Part shown: one piece after another, positions 26,686-36,081 of the stretch
Numbering within the stretch: the stretch's first letter is position 1
Layout of the letters: each line of letters begins with the position of its first letter
Source: Parasphingorhabdus marina DSM 22363
GTDB taxonomy: Bacteria; Pseudomonadota; Alphaproteobacteria; Sphingomonadales; Sphingomonadaceae
Reading direction: 5' to 3'
DNA: 64,000 nt
Assembly: GCF_900128895.1 (NCBI RefSeq)
Contig: NZ_FSQW01000002.1
Location: forward strand, 1-64,000
Notes under the pieces: generated by a model
The model's database searches: none
Seen by the model: only the letters and a program-made list of their open reading frames with translations
Told to the model about the DNA's origin: nothing
Made by a program: the position numbers and the translations under genes

Positions 26686-27441
26686 ATGACTAGATTGAAA
26701 GACAAGGTAGCAATTGTAACCGGCGGCAGCCGGGATATTGGTCGGGCTGTGTCGGTGAAACTGGCCGCCGAAGGTGCCAGGGTTGTGGTGAATTACTGCA
26801 ATAACGAGGCGGCTGCAAATGACACGCTGGCCGAGATTGAAGCTGCCGGTGGGACGGCGATCTCTTGCAAGGGCGACATGACGAAGCCGGAAGATGTTGA
26901 CGGTCTGGTTGCGGCAGCACAGGCGGCGTTCGGCGATACCATCGATATTCTGGTCAATGTCACCGGCGGCCTGGTCGAGCGCAAAGGGCTGGACGAGATG
27001 GACATGGAGTTTTTCGAGCATGTCATGCGCCTCAATGTGACATCCACCTTCCTGGCGACCAAGGCCGTCGCGCCGCATATGAAGGAAGGTGGTTCGATCG
27101 TGAACTTTGCTTCGCTCGCCGGCCGTGATGGTGGCGGGCCCGGGGCAGCAGCCTATGCCACCTCGAAAGGCGCTGTCATGACATTTACGCGAGCCATGGC
27201 CAAGGATCTGGGACCGAAGGGGATCCGCTGCAATTCCCTGTGTCCGGGCATGATTGCCACATCGTTCCACGACACGTTCACCGCAGATGCCGTGCGCGAG
27301 AATGTCGCCAATTCCACCCCGCTGCGCCGCCAGGGCATGGCAACAGAGACGGCAGACGCGACGGTCTATTTGGCATCTGATGAAGCATCGTTCATTACCG
27401 GGACGAATATCGACATCAACGGGGGATTGTTTTTCTCCTGA
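26686..27441 (+). CDS. SDR-family oxidoreductase, probable DEH reductase
   Basis: 251 aa from ATG 26686 with GGGGAAG upstream. Classical SDR motifs: TGGSRDIG (cofactor loop), NVTGG in place of NNAG, NFASLAG with the Ser, YATSK catalytic Tyr-Lys, and NSLCPGMIATSF. In sphingomonad alginate pathways SDR enzymes (A1-R type) reduce 4-deoxy-L-erythro-5-hexoseulose uronate to 2-keto-3-deoxygluconate with NAD(P)H. Its position between the uptake gene and the KDPG aldolase makes that the likely reaction. NADPH or NADH preference cannot be judged safely from the loop. Confidence 0.85.
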   Translation: MTRLKDKVAIVTGGSRDIGRAVSVKLAAEGARVVVNYCNNEAAANDTLAEIEAAGGTAISCKGDMTKPEDVDGLVAAAQAAFGDTIDILVNVTGGLVERKGLDEMDMEFFEHVMRLNVTSTFLATKAVAPHMKEGGSIVNFASLAGRDGGGPGAAAYATSKGAVMTFTRAMAKDLGPKGIRCNSLCPGMIATSFHDTFTADAVRENVANSTPLRRQGMATETADATVYLASDEASFITGTNIDINGGLFFS

Positions 27442-27463
27442 CAAGAGGGAGGCAAGAAACGCC

Positions 27464-28120
27464 ATGGACATCATTCAGGATCTTGAAAGCCGTCTCGCTG
27501 CTGCACCGGTTGTACCGCTCATCGGAGCCAGCGACACCGGGGTAGCTGTTGAAACCGCACGTGCACTCGATGCAGGCGGTCTGAGCGTGATCGAGGTGGT
27601 GCTTCGCACTGACGAAGCGGTCGACTGCATGGAAGCGATCGTGAAGGAGACGTCGGGCTGTATTGTCGGTGCCGGCACGGTGCTGACGGTGGCGCAGGCG
27701 GAAGAAGTAATCGCGCGCGGGGCTGAGTTTGTGGTGTGTCCGGGCCTGGTGGATGAGGTGGCCGAATATTGCCTGAGCCGGTCGGTGCCGCTTTATGCCG
27801 GGACGATGACCGCGGGCGAGGTCCAGCGCGCCTATGCGCTCGGCCTGCGCACGGTGAAGTTCTTTCCGGCCTCGCTGGCCGGCGGCGTGCCGATGCTGAA
27901 AGCCTTGTCCTCGGTATTCCGGGACATGCGGTTCATGCCGACCGGCGGCGTTTCGGCGGCAAATCTGGCAGAGTTTCTGGCGCTGCCCTCGGTGATTGCC
28001 TGCGGCGGCAGCTGGCTGACCCCTGCGTCCGAGATTGCGGCAGGCAATTTTGAAGCAATAACACAACTGGCGCGCGAAGCGGTTGCCATTGGCCAGCAGA
28101 CGCGCCCTTCGGAGACTTAG
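27464..28120 (+). CDS. eda: 2-dehydro-3-deoxy-6-phosphogluconate (KDPG) aldolase
   Basis: 218 aa class I aldolase. The start ATG 27464 has AGGGAGG upstream; an open frame extends back to 27254 inside the SDR but is a shadow. Motifs: [62 protein letters not shown] and the Schiff-base Lys in [10 protein letters not shown], then [12 protein letters not shown]. It cleaves KDPG to pyruvate and glyceraldehyde 3-phosphate, the last step of alginate breakdown. Gene order aldolase-kinase with a 2-nt gap. Confidence 0.93.
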   Translation: MDIIQDLESRLAAAPVVPLIGASDTGVAVETARALDAGGLSVIEVVLRTDEAVDCMEAIVKETSGCIVGAGTVLTVAQAEEVIARGAEFVVCPGLVDEVAEYCLSRSVPLYAGTMTAGEVQRAYALGLRTVKFFPASLAGGVPMLKALSSVFRDMRFMPTGGVSAANLAEFLALPSVIACGGSWLTPASEIAAGNFEAITQLAREAVAIGQQTRPSET

Positions 28121-28122
28121 AC

Positions 28123-29154
28123 ATGGCGGAATATCTATCCTTTGGCGAAATCATGCTGCGGCTGAAAACGCCCGGCAACGAGCGCTTTTTCCAGTCGCCC
28201 GCATTCGAGGCGACCTTTGGTGGTGGCGAAGCCAATGTTGCCGTGGCGCTGAGCAACTATGGCTTGAACTCAGGCTTTGTATCAGCTCTTCCGGCCAATG
28301 ATGTCGGCGAATGTGCGATCGGAGAGCTGCGGCGCTTTGGTGTCGATACATCGCACGTGCGCCGGTCCGGTGACCGGGTCGGAATCTATTTTCTCGAAAC
28401 CGGCGCCAACCAGCGCCCGTCGAAGGTGATCTATGACCGGGCGCATAGCGCGATCAGCGAGTGCCGGCCCGGTGACTTTGACTGGGCGGAAATTTTTGAT
28501 GGCGCCAAATGGCTCCACATAACCGGTATAACCCCGGCGCTGACCCAGGCCTCGGCCGATCTCAGCATTGAGTGCGTCCAGGCGGCCAAAGCGGCCGGGG
28601 TGACGGTGTCCTGTGACTTCAACTATCGCGGCAAGCTGTGGAAATATGGCAAGACGGCACCAGAGGTAATGACCGAGCTGGTCAAGCATGTTGATGTCGG
28701 CATTGCCAATGAGGAAGACTGCCAGAAGTCGCTGGGCATCAGCGTCGATGTCGATGTCGAGGCGGGCGAGCTGGACACGCGGAAATATGAAGCGCTGTCG
28801 GAAAAGGTTCTCGAACTTTATCCGGACATGACAACCATTGCGATTACTCTCCGTGAAAGCATGAGCGCGGACCGCAATGGCTGGTCGGCCTGTTTGCGCG
28901 AGCGGGGCGGCGACTTCAGGCTGTCACGGCGCTATGAGATTACCGACATTGTCGACCGCGTCGGCGGCGGTGACAGCTTTGCCTCGGCGCTGATCTACGG
29001 CCTCAACGCTTATCAAGACCGCCAGCAATCGCTCGAGTTTGCGGTTGCAGGCAGCTGTCTCAAGCACTCCATCCTCGGCGACTTCAACAGAGTGTCCGTC
29101 GCCGAAGTCGAAAAACTCATGGCCGGAGATGGCTCGGGACGCGTGCAAAGGTAA
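28123..29154 (+). CDS. kdgK: 2-keto-3-deoxygluconate kinase (PfkB family)
   Basis: 343 aa. The PfkB fold opens with [19 protein letters not shown] and the Gly-Gly motif [16 protein letters not shown]. The catalytic signature near the C-terminus is [20 protein letters not shown], with the general-base Asp in GGGDSF. It phosphorylates KDG to KDPG. It is the last gene of the operon and gives the aldolase its substrate. No clear terminator follows. Confidence 0.92.
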   Translation: MAEYLSFGEIMLRLKTPGNERFFQSPAFEATFGGGEANVAVALSNYGLNSGFVSALPANDVGECAIGELRRFGVDTSHVRRSGDRVGIYFLETGANQRPSKVIYDRAHSAISECRPGDFDWAEIFDGAKWLHITGITPALTQASADLSIECVQAAKAAGVTVSCDFNYRGKLWKYGKTAPEVMTELVKHVDVGIANEEDCQKSLGISVDVDVEAGELDTRKYEALSEKVLELYPDMTTIAITLRESMSADRNGWSACLRERGGDFRLSRRYEITDIVDRVGGGDSFASALIYGLNAYQDRQQSLEFAVAGSCLKHSILGDFNRVSVAEVEKLMAGDGSGRVQR

Positions 29155-29312
29155 CAGCATCATGTTACTGACCAGATTCAATGTGACGTTCGGCAGGCCG
29201 GCCGTTTGCCGCGCTCGCAGTACCCAACATGTTGCCAATGACAACCCGTCCCGCGAACAGATATTGTTCGAGAAATGCATAGACCGAGAACTTGGAGGGA
29301 TTACCCCGAACA

Positions 29313-32132
29313 GTGGCCAAGAAACAGATAGTGAAAAAGACGAAACCCATCACCGGCCTTACTGACCGGCTGAAATCCCTCTACGCGCATACCGGCGAGA
29401 GTCCGATGTCCAATCCGGTTTTTCAACTGGGCTTCGAACTCTCTCGCGAGCTGGAAGGCAATGCTCTCGATCTGGCCGGTTTTGATGCCACACTCCGCAA
29501 TCTCGAACGCGATGCATTTCGGAAGCGCGCGAAGCATTTGAGCGGGTTGATCGGGCCAATTGATCCGGCGTCGAACAAGAAGAAAATCCGTAGTTTAGCG
29601 AGGCAGAGTGCGGAGAGCAGCTTCCGGACGTTTTCTGCACGCTGGTCCCGGCCGCTGCTCGGTTGCGTGTTTACCGCCCATCCGACATTTCTGCTTAACC
29701 CCAATGGATATGCCGAACTTGCATCGCTGGCTGCCAGCCCGAAGAAAAAAGTGTCTGCGACGGCGCTGAAACCCAATTCGGCTCCCACGATCGACGACGA
29801 ACACCAGGCCGCCGTCAGTGCGATCAATTCGGCGGCTGATGCGCAGGCAGAGATGTCAGGTTTGCTGGTCGATGTGGCGCGCAAGTCGTACCCCAAGGAC
29901 TGGCGCAAGCTGCGGCCGGCTCCGTTCGCCTTCGGGACATGGGTGGGCTATGACATGGATGGCCGGACGGATATTGCCTGGTCCACTTCCGTGCGGTTCC
30001 GGCTTTCGGAAAAGCTGAATCAGATAGAGCGCTATAAAGCTGCTCTGGAACCGCTCGCAAAGGTTGACGAGAATATCCAGACAGTTTGTCAAAAGCTGGA
30101 ACAGGCTGAGGCTCATTGTCAGCAGATGCTGGACAATTTTTCCGCGGACCTTTCTTCAACCGAAGCGCTTTCAGAAGCTGCAAATGCATTGACCGCTTCG
30201 GACGCAGCAAAATTGCTGTCGATCAAACCCCTCGTCAGCAAACTCGAAAAAGTCATTTCGAAGGCGGATGACAAGACGGCATCTGCTCTGATTCCCGTCG
30301 TTTCCGCGATGAAGAACCAGGGACTGGGAACCGGAACCGTTCACTTCCGGATCAACTCTTCCCAGTTGCACAATGCCATTCGCAGGCATCTGGGCAGCAA
30401 GGAGTCGCTGGCCGTCGAAAGCCGCAGCGCAATGGCCAGTTTGCGACGGCTGATCGCCGGAACAAAGCCCGTTGACGTTAACTTTGCCAACCTCGCCATC
30501 GAGAATACCACCGCTGTCCGGCAGTTCCTCGCTATCGCCCAGATCATCAAGCATATTGATGGTGACAATCCCGTGCGCATGCTGATCGCCGAATGCGAGC
30601 AACCGTCGACAGTGCTCTGCGCGCTCTATTTCGCAAAATTATTCGGGATAGAGGACCGCATCGACATTTCCCCTCTGTTCGAAACAGAGTCGGCGCTGGA
30701 GCATGGTGGTCGTTTCCTCGACGCACTGTTCGCCGAACCGGCCTATCAGGACTATGTCCGGGTTCGGGGAGTGATCGCTATCCAGACGGGCTTTTCCGAT
30801 GCGGGGCGGTTTCTGGGTCAGATACCGGCGGCACTCGCGATCGAACGGTTGCAGGGACGGATGGCCCAGTCGATGGCCAAGCATGGCCTGTCAGATGTCG
30901 AAGGTCTGATCTTCAACACTCATGGCGAGTCGATGGGACGCGGCTCGCATCCCGGAGGAATCGGGGAACGGTTGCTGCACCCGATGAGCCAGTGGGCGAG
31001 GGCACAATTTGCCCGCCGCAATCTTGATCTGGTTCAGGAAGCCAGTTTTCAGGGCGGTGACGGATATGTCTATTTTGGCAATGAACAAACTGCTCTGGCG
31101 CTGCTGACCCGGATCATGGAAGCCCAGTTGGCCAATGAATCCGACGGGAAGAACGAGGATCCCTTCTATGCCGAAACGGATGTTTCGCTGGATTTCTATC
31201 GTGATGTCCGGCGGACCCAGGCACGTTATTTCCAGGACAAAAGCTATAATCGGGCGTTGATGGCGTTCGGTCTTTCGCTGCTCAACGAAACCGGTTCCCG
31301 CAAATCCCGACGCCAGTCGGACATCGCTACGGAGCGGGATCTCAGTCTCCGGCGGATTCGTGCGATCCCGCACAATTCCGTCCTTCAGCAGCTGGGTTAC
31401 CCGGTCAACGTGATCGCGGGAATCGGGGAGGCGGTGAACGAAGACCGCGAACGCTTTGCCGACCTGTTCACCCGCTCGGACCGGGCGACATGCCTGATGC
31501 GTCTGGTGGCCTTTTCCAACCAGCGGGCCAGCATCAAGACGCTCGGCGCCTATGGCGAGATTTTTAACGGCGCATTCTGGGCGACCCGACCCTATCGCGG
31601 CGCGGAACCCGAAGTGGAAGCGGCCTGTCTGGATCTGGCTGAGCGTCTGGCGGTCGACAATCGCGCACAGTCCTTCCGTCAACTGGCAACACAGCTCCGC
31701 ATAGACGGACTGATGTTGCGGCGTTTGCTCGACCTTCTGCCTGCCAAATCACTTCCGGACGCCGATGAGGAACGCCGTCGCACGCTCGGCGTTCTGCACG
31801 CGCTGCGGCTGGCACTCATGCAGCATATTTTCCTGAAGGCGGTTCAGATTCCGCCATTTTCCCGCCGTAATGATATCAGCCGCGATGACATATTGGACAT
31901 GGTCTTCGCCTTGCGTATTCCCGATGCGGTCAGCTTGCTGCGGGATGCCTATCCGGTGGAAGCTCCGGAAATCGATGATTTTGACATGGATGAACCCGCA
32001 CAGGCCTCGCGCAGCAGCGCGCCGGAATATGCGCGGATCCGGTCGGACTATATAGACGTGATTGAAGATGCCTATGGTCTGATGCTGCGCATTTCCACGG
32101 CGATTGCCAATCATTTCGGAGCACATGGATAG
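29313..32132 (+). CDS. Divergent phosphoenolpyruvate carboxylase family protein
   Basis: About 939 aa from GTG 29313 (GGAGGG 13 nt upstream); ATG 29406 is an alternative. Collinear with PEPC: TAHPT near the N-terminus, GTWVGYDMDGRTDIAW for the GxWxGGDRDGNP block, ISPLFETESALEHGG for the PLFET block, and THGESMGRGSHPGG for the glycine-rich loop. Several hallmarks are replaced: TAHPTF instead of TAHPTE, FSDAGRF instead of YSDSxKD, no first HGRGG, QGGDGY instead of TEQGE, and no terminal NTG. It may therefore not make oxaloacetate from PEP. It follows the KDG kinase by 158 bp, so a link to the pyruvate end of alginate use is possible. Confidence 0.75.
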   Translation: MAKKQIVKKTKPITGLTDRLKSLYAHTGESPMSNPVFQLGFELSRELEGNALDLAGFDATLRNLERDAFRKRAKHLSGLIGPIDPASNKKKIRSLARQSAESSFRTFSARWSRPLLGCVFTAHPTFLLNPNGYAELASLAASPKKKVSATALKPNSAPTIDDEHQAAVSAINSAADAQAEMSGLLVDVARKSYPKDWRKLRPAPFAFGTWVGYDMDGRTDIAWSTSVRFRLSEKLNQIERYKAALEPLAKVDENIQTVCQKLEQAEAHCQQMLDNFSADLSSTEALSEAANALTASDAAKLLSIKPLVSKLEKVISKADDKTASALIPVVSAMKNQGLGTGTVHFRINSSQLHNAIRRHLGSKESLAVESRSAMASLRRLIAGTKPVDVNFANLAIENTTAVRQFLAIAQIIKHIDGDNPVRMLIAECEQPSTVLCALYFAKLFGIEDRIDISPLFETESALEHGGRFLDALFAEPAYQDYVRVRGVIAIQTGFSDAGRFLGQIPAALAIERLQGRMAQSMAKHGLSDVEGLIFNTHGESMGRGSHPGGIGERLLHPMSQWARAQFARRNLDLVQEASFQGGDGYVYFGNEQTALALLTRIMEAQLANESDGKNEDPFYAETDVSLDFYRDVRRTQARYFQDKSYNRALMAFGLSLLNETGSRKSRRQSDIATERDLSLRRIRAIPHNSVLQQLGYPVNVIAGIGEAVNEDRERFADLFTRSDRATCLMRLVAFSNQRASIKTLGAYGEIFNGAFWATRPYRGAEPEVEAACLDLAERLAVDNRAQSFRQLATQLRIDGLMLRRLLDLLPAKSLPDADEERRRTLGVLHALRLALMQHIFLKAVQIPPFSRRNDISRDDILDMVFALRIPDAVSLLRDAYPVEAPEIDDFDMDEPAQASRSSAPEYARIRSDYIDVIEDAYGLMLRISTAIANHFGAHG

Positions 32133-32163
32133 GCGGACCGGAATGTCAGCCGCCGCAAATAGA

Positions 32164-32192
32164 AACGCCTCCCTGCAGGGTGCAGAGAGGCG
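32164..32192. terminator. Hairpin between convergent PEPC-like and ompA-like genes
   Basis: ACGCCTC and GAGGCGT (7-bp arms) enclose a 15-nt loop. Read on the minus strand it is followed by TTTCTATTT. It is a weak candidate for a shared terminator. Confidence 0.4.
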
Positions 32193-32255
32193 TAGTCAGA
32201 TCATCGATAATTTCCGATGGAAATCGCGGAGCGAGCGAGGCCCGCTCCGGATATC

Positions 32256-33125
32256 CTAGAGGCCGTCAACGCTCTTGCTGACGAGGACATTGACCGCAAC
32301 GCGACGGTTTTGCGCCTTGCCTTCCGCGGTCGTATTGTCCGCCATAGGATCGGCTTCAGCCATGCCCGTCGGAGTCAGCATCCGATAAGGTTTCCAGCCG
32401 CAGGCCTGTTGCAGATAGTTGACGACGCGTCCGGCGCGGCGTTCACTCAGGACCTGGTTATATTCCTGGCTTCCGACTGAATCGGTATAACCGACAACCA
32501 GCAACAGGGCATTATCCATTGCTTCGGCCTGAGCCGCAGTGTTGCACAGCTCACCTTCGGCCTGGGACGACAATTTCCATTTGCCGGTATCGAAATACAC
32601 GTTTGTCGTGCCCTTGATATTATATTTGTCGATGTCGCCCATCCGGCCGCGCAGCGCTTCGGTGGCTGCCGTCTGTTCGGCAAAGCCCTGAGCCGTTCCG
32701 TTGCGGATCATGCTGGCCGTTTTCAGGTCCTTGTTTTTCAGAGCGATGTGACTGGCGACCAATCCTCCGCCCCATTCCACGGTCTTGACCGTAACCGGCA
32801 GACCATTAAGCAGCGCGTCTTCGCCAAGTCGCGCGCGTCCAAGGCCCAGCAGACCCTTCCGCGCACGGATTTCGGTTCCCTGGCTGAGCATGACAACGGT
32901 GCCGATGCCATTCTCTCCGGTAACCTGCATCCGGGCGTCGCCGCGAGCAGAAATGAAACCTTTGATCTCCGGTCCTTCGGTCAGGCCGGTCAGGTCTGCC
33001 GGTGGTGTCCCGTAAACGGTCAGGAGGGGCTTTTCTTCCTCCTGCGCCGACAAACTGGCCGGTGCTGCGATTGCAACCGAAGCAAGCAAAGCAAGTGCTG
33101 TGCGTTTTTTGTAAATGAATCCCAT
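32256..33125 (-). CDS. OmpA-family peptidoglycan-binding outer-membrane protein
   Basis: 289 aa. The signal peptide ends LSA|QEE. A beta-rich region of unclear family covers about residues 30-130. The C-terminal OmpA-like domain (about 170-285) shows NVYFDTGKWKLSSQAEGEL, VVGYTDSVGSQEYNQVLSERRAGRVVNYL and the late AQNRRVAVNV; Asp and Arg of TDxxGxxxxNxxLSxxRA are the peptidoglycan-binding residues. It likely tethers the envelope to the wall. It is convergent with the PEPC-like gene and divergent from the cluster B receptor. Confidence 0.87.
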   Translation of the reverse strand: MGFIYKKRTALALLASVAIAAPASLSAQEEEKPLLTVYGTPPADLTGLTEGPEIKGFISARGDARMQVTGENGIGTVVMLSQGTEIRARKGLLGLGRARLGEDALLNGLPVTVKTVEWGGGLVASHIALKNKDLKTASMIRNGTAQGFAEQTAATEALRGRMGDIDKYNIKGTTNVYFDTGKWKLSSQAEGELCNTAAQAEAMDNALLLVVGYTDSVGSQEYNQVLSERRAGRVVNYLQQACGWKPYRMLTPTGMAEADPMADNTTAEGKAQNRRVAVNVLVSKSVDGL

Positions 33126-33473
33126 TATTTTATCCCTTCATTCAATACGTGCGACCCCTGCGTTTTTGCAGTTCGACCGACAGGCCCGGTATTGGCGTGG
33201 CCCACGGTCAGAGACCCTATCAATTCGCAATACAAGATGTGCAGCATGAACCCCCTCAGTGTTCAGACCATCCTTTCTGACACATTAACACACATGACAC
33301 CACCATGGGTTTTGAGGGTAATCCGAGTGTATATTGCGGCGAACAGTGGCCGGGCGTCCCGGACCAGGACAGATTTTTCAGGCGGTATTTTTGTCGTCCC
33401 GGCGATCCCGTTCATGATCCCCCACATCAGAAGCGTTGCAAAAATGTCATATTGCAGTCGCTCCAAAATCTCG
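33126..33473. other. Gene-free region between ompA-like gene and cluster B receptor
   Basis: No convincing coding sequence; open frames here lack ribosome sites and protein-like composition. It must contain the promoter of the ompA-like gene. Near its right end is the cluster B inverted repeat, listed next. Confidence 0.5.
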
Positions 33474-33496
33474 CTATTGGAAATATAGTCAATAAG
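33474..33496 (+). promoter_or_regulatory. Cluster B operator-like inverted repeat, copy 1 (receptor gene)
   Basis: CTATTG and CAATAAG flank GAAATATAGT. It lies 21 bp before the receptor start, immediately ahead of the ribosome site. Copies at 37148 and 41709 align over 22 bp. It is a probable binding site for the cluster B TetR protein. Confidence 0.6.
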
Positions 33497-33517
33497 AAAA
33501 AAATACTGGGGAGTAGG

Positions 33518-36022
33518 ATGAACACAGCAAAATTGCTAGCGACCACTGCTATCGGCAGCCTGGTCATGACGGCCCCTGCAATAGCGCAGGAAACTCAGGA
33601 AAATGGTGCTGATGACAATGTCATCATCGTCACCGCATCGAAGCGCGAAGCGACTTTGCAGGAAACGCCGATTGCCGTTTCGGTCACCAGCGCAGAGCAG
33701 ATTGAAGATTCGCAGGTCCGCGATCTGCTTGACCTGCAGACGCTGGTTCCGTCATTGCGGGTGAATCAGTTGCAGTCTTCGGCCAATACCAATTTCATCA
33801 TCCGCGGGTTCGGCAATGGCGCAAATAATGCGGGTATCGAACCTTCTGTCGGCGTTTTTATCGATGGCGTTTACCGGTCACGTTCCGCCGCGCAGATTGG
33901 TGATTTGCCCAATGTGCAGCGTGTCGAGGTACTCCGTGGACCGCAATCTACTCTTTTCGGAAAAAATGCCTCTGCCGGTATCATCAGTATCGTGACGCAG
34001 GCGCCGCAATTCGAATTTGGCGGTTCGGCTGAACTTTCCTACGGGAATTTCGATGCCATTGTTGCCAAGGCCGATATCACCGGACCACTTTCCGATAATG
34101 TTGCATTCAGCCTCTCCGGAAATATCAACAAGCGCGACGGTTATGTCGAGGATCTTAACCTGGGAATCGACAATAACGAGCGCAATCGTTGGGGTGTGCG
34201 CGGACAATTGCTGTTTGAGCCCAGCTCTGACCTCAGCTTCCGGTTCATTGCGGACTATGACAAGATTGACGAGAATTGCTGTTCGGTTGTGAATATTGTC
34301 GATGGGCCGACCGGGAACGCCATTCGTGCCCTGGGCGGTGTGATCATTTCCAACGACCGCTTCGGTGATACAAATGCGCTGAATTTCGCATCGGTGAACG
34401 AGATTGAAAACTATGGCGTTTCACTTCAGGCCGACTGGGCACTGGATGCCATTGATGTCACGGCGATCACGTCATACCGCGCCGTAAGTTCCTTCGGTGA
34501 TCAGGATATTGACTTCACCTCGGCAGACATTGTGCAGCGCAGTGAAGGGCGGGGCGAGATTGATACCTATACGCTGGAATTGCGGGCTGCTTCTGACTTT
34601 GACGGGTTTTTCAATTTCCTGATCGGCGGCTATTTCTTCAAGGAAGATATCGAGACCAATGGTGCTCTCGAATATGGAGCTGATTTTCAGGCCTATGCGG
34701 ATCTGTTGACCAACGGCAATTACAGCTCGCTGGAACCGACATTGCGCGCACTGGTTCCGGGTATTCCGGCCGGCGCCTTTGGTGGTCAGGGGCAGGGCCG
34801 GATGACCAACTTCCTTTATGATAACGAAGCCATCTCGATCTTCGGACAGCTGGATTTTGAAATTCTTGAAGGCCTGACATTTTCGGTTGGCGGGAATTAC
34901 ACCAACGACAAAAAATCGGTGGTGCAAAATAATGTGAGCACAGATGTGTTCTCGGGGATCGACTTGATTCAGGCGGGATTCAATGCCGCCGTCGCAGGGG
35001 GCGCGACCCCGGATGTGGCAGCGGTCCTGGCCTCTGATCCGGCGACCAACCCGTTCCTGGGGTTGCGCGGACTGCAGTTCATTCCGCCTTACCTGAACTT
35101 CCCCAATGCCGTGGAAGACGGGCGTACCGAGGATAATGACCTGTCCTACACTTTCCGGCTGTCCTATGACTTCCCGGACAATATCAGTGTCTACGCGACC
35201 TATGCCACGGGCTTCAAGGCATCGTCCTTCAACCTGTCTACCGACAGTCGCCCGTTCCCGGCGGACTTTATTCCCGGATCGCCGTTCCAGTCGCCTGCAC
35301 CGGCCGCTTCGCCCATTCGTGATGCGGGCCTCGCCGTGACCAATCTGACTTCGGGCACGCGATTTGCCGGACCCGAGGAAGCGGAGGTCTATGAGATCGG
35401 CATCAAGGGCCAGTGGCCAGGAATCGCGTTCAACCTGGCGATATTTGATCAGACGCTGGAGGGCTTCCAGAGCAATATCTTCACCGGCACCGGCTTTGTT
35501 CTCGGCAATGCGGATGAACAGTCGGTGAGGGGATTCGAGTTCGACTCCTCGATTTCACCCATTCCGGATCTGACCTTTACTTTCGCGGTCACCTATCTGG
35601 ATGCCCAGTATGACAGCTTTGACGATGGTTCAGCTTTCAACCCCGCCACTCTGGGTGTCGTGCCGGCAAATCTGACGGGTCTGCGCCCGGCCGGTATTCC
35701 GGAGTGGAATGTCACCGCTGGCGCTACCTATACCCACAATTTCGACAGCGGCAGTTTCCTGACCTTGCATGCGGATTATCTGATGGAAAGCAATACGCAG
35801 ATTGCCGAAGGCCTGCCGCAGTTCCGGCGCGCGGTCGAACAGTTAAACGGTTCGATCACCTTCGGGCTGGAAAACGGTCTGCAATTTTCGATCTGGGGCC
35901 GGAACCTTACCAATGACGTCTATAACACAACGGTTTTCCCGAGTGTGGCGCAAGGCGGTTCACTGTCCGGTTATCGCAACTTCCCGCGCACATATGGCGG
36001 GGCGGTCAAGTTCAAGTTCTGA
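33518..36022 (+). CDS. TonB-dependent outer-membrane receptor (cluster B)
   Basis: 834 aa from ATG 33518 with GGGGAG upstream. The signal peptide ends AIA|QET. The plug begins VIIVTASKREATLQETPIAVSV and includes VEVLRGPQSTLFGKNASAGIISIVT; the barrel ends FPRTYGGAVKFKF. Same sub-type as the cluster A receptor, which suggests a small, possibly hydrophobic ligand. An inverted repeat shared with two other cluster B units precedes it, so it should be induced with them. Confidence 0.92.
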   Translation: MNTAKLLATTAIGSLVMTAPAIAQETQENGADDNVIIVTASKREATLQETPIAVSVTSAEQIEDSQVRDLLDLQTLVPSLRVNQLQSSANTNFIIRGFGNGANNAGIEPSVGVFIDGVYRSRSAAQIGDLPNVQRVEVLRGPQSTLFGKNASAGIISIVTQAPQFEFGGSAELSYGNFDAIVAKADITGPLSDNVAFSLSGNINKRDGYVEDLNLGIDNNERNRWGVRGQLLFEPSSDLSFRFIADYDKIDENCCSVVNIVDGPTGNAIRALGGVIISNDRFGDTNALNFASVNEIENYGVSLQADWALDAIDVTAITSYRAVSSFGDQDIDFTSADIVQRSEGRGEIDTYTLELRAASDFDGFFNFLIGGYFFKEDIETNGALEYGADFQAYADLLTNGNYSSLEPTLRALVPGIPAGAFGGQGQGRMTNFLYDNEAISIFGQLDFEILEGLTFSVGGNYTNDKKSVVQNNVSTDVFSGIDLIQAGFNAAVAGGATPDVAAVLASDPATNPFLGLRGLQFIPPYLNFPNAVEDGRTEDNDLSYTFRLSYDFPDNISVYATYATGFKASSFNLSTDSRPFPADFIPGSPFQSPAPAASPIRDAGLAVTNLTSGTRFAGPEEAEVYEIGIKGQWPGIAFNLAIFDQTLEGFQSNIFTGTGFVLGNADEQSVRGFEFDSSISPIPDLTFTFAVTYLDAQYDSFDDGSAFNPATLGVVPANLTGLRPAGIPEWNVTAGATYTHNFDSGSFLTLHADYLMESNTQIAEGLPQFRRAVEQLNGSITFGLENGLQFSIWGRNLTNDVYNTTVFPSVAQGGSLSGYRNFPRTYGGAVKFKF

Positions 36023-36050
36023 TCCACTTCTCCCGATCTGGATCACCATG

Positions 36051-36081
36051 GGGCGAGTGAAGCGATTCACTCGCCCTTTTT
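36051..36081 (+). terminator. Terminator of the cluster B receptor gene
   Basis: A perfect 11-bp stem (GGGCGAGTGAA, 36051-36061, with 36066-36076) is followed by TTTTT. The right arm overlaps the stop codon and last codons of the convergent hydrolase gene. Confidence 0.85.
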
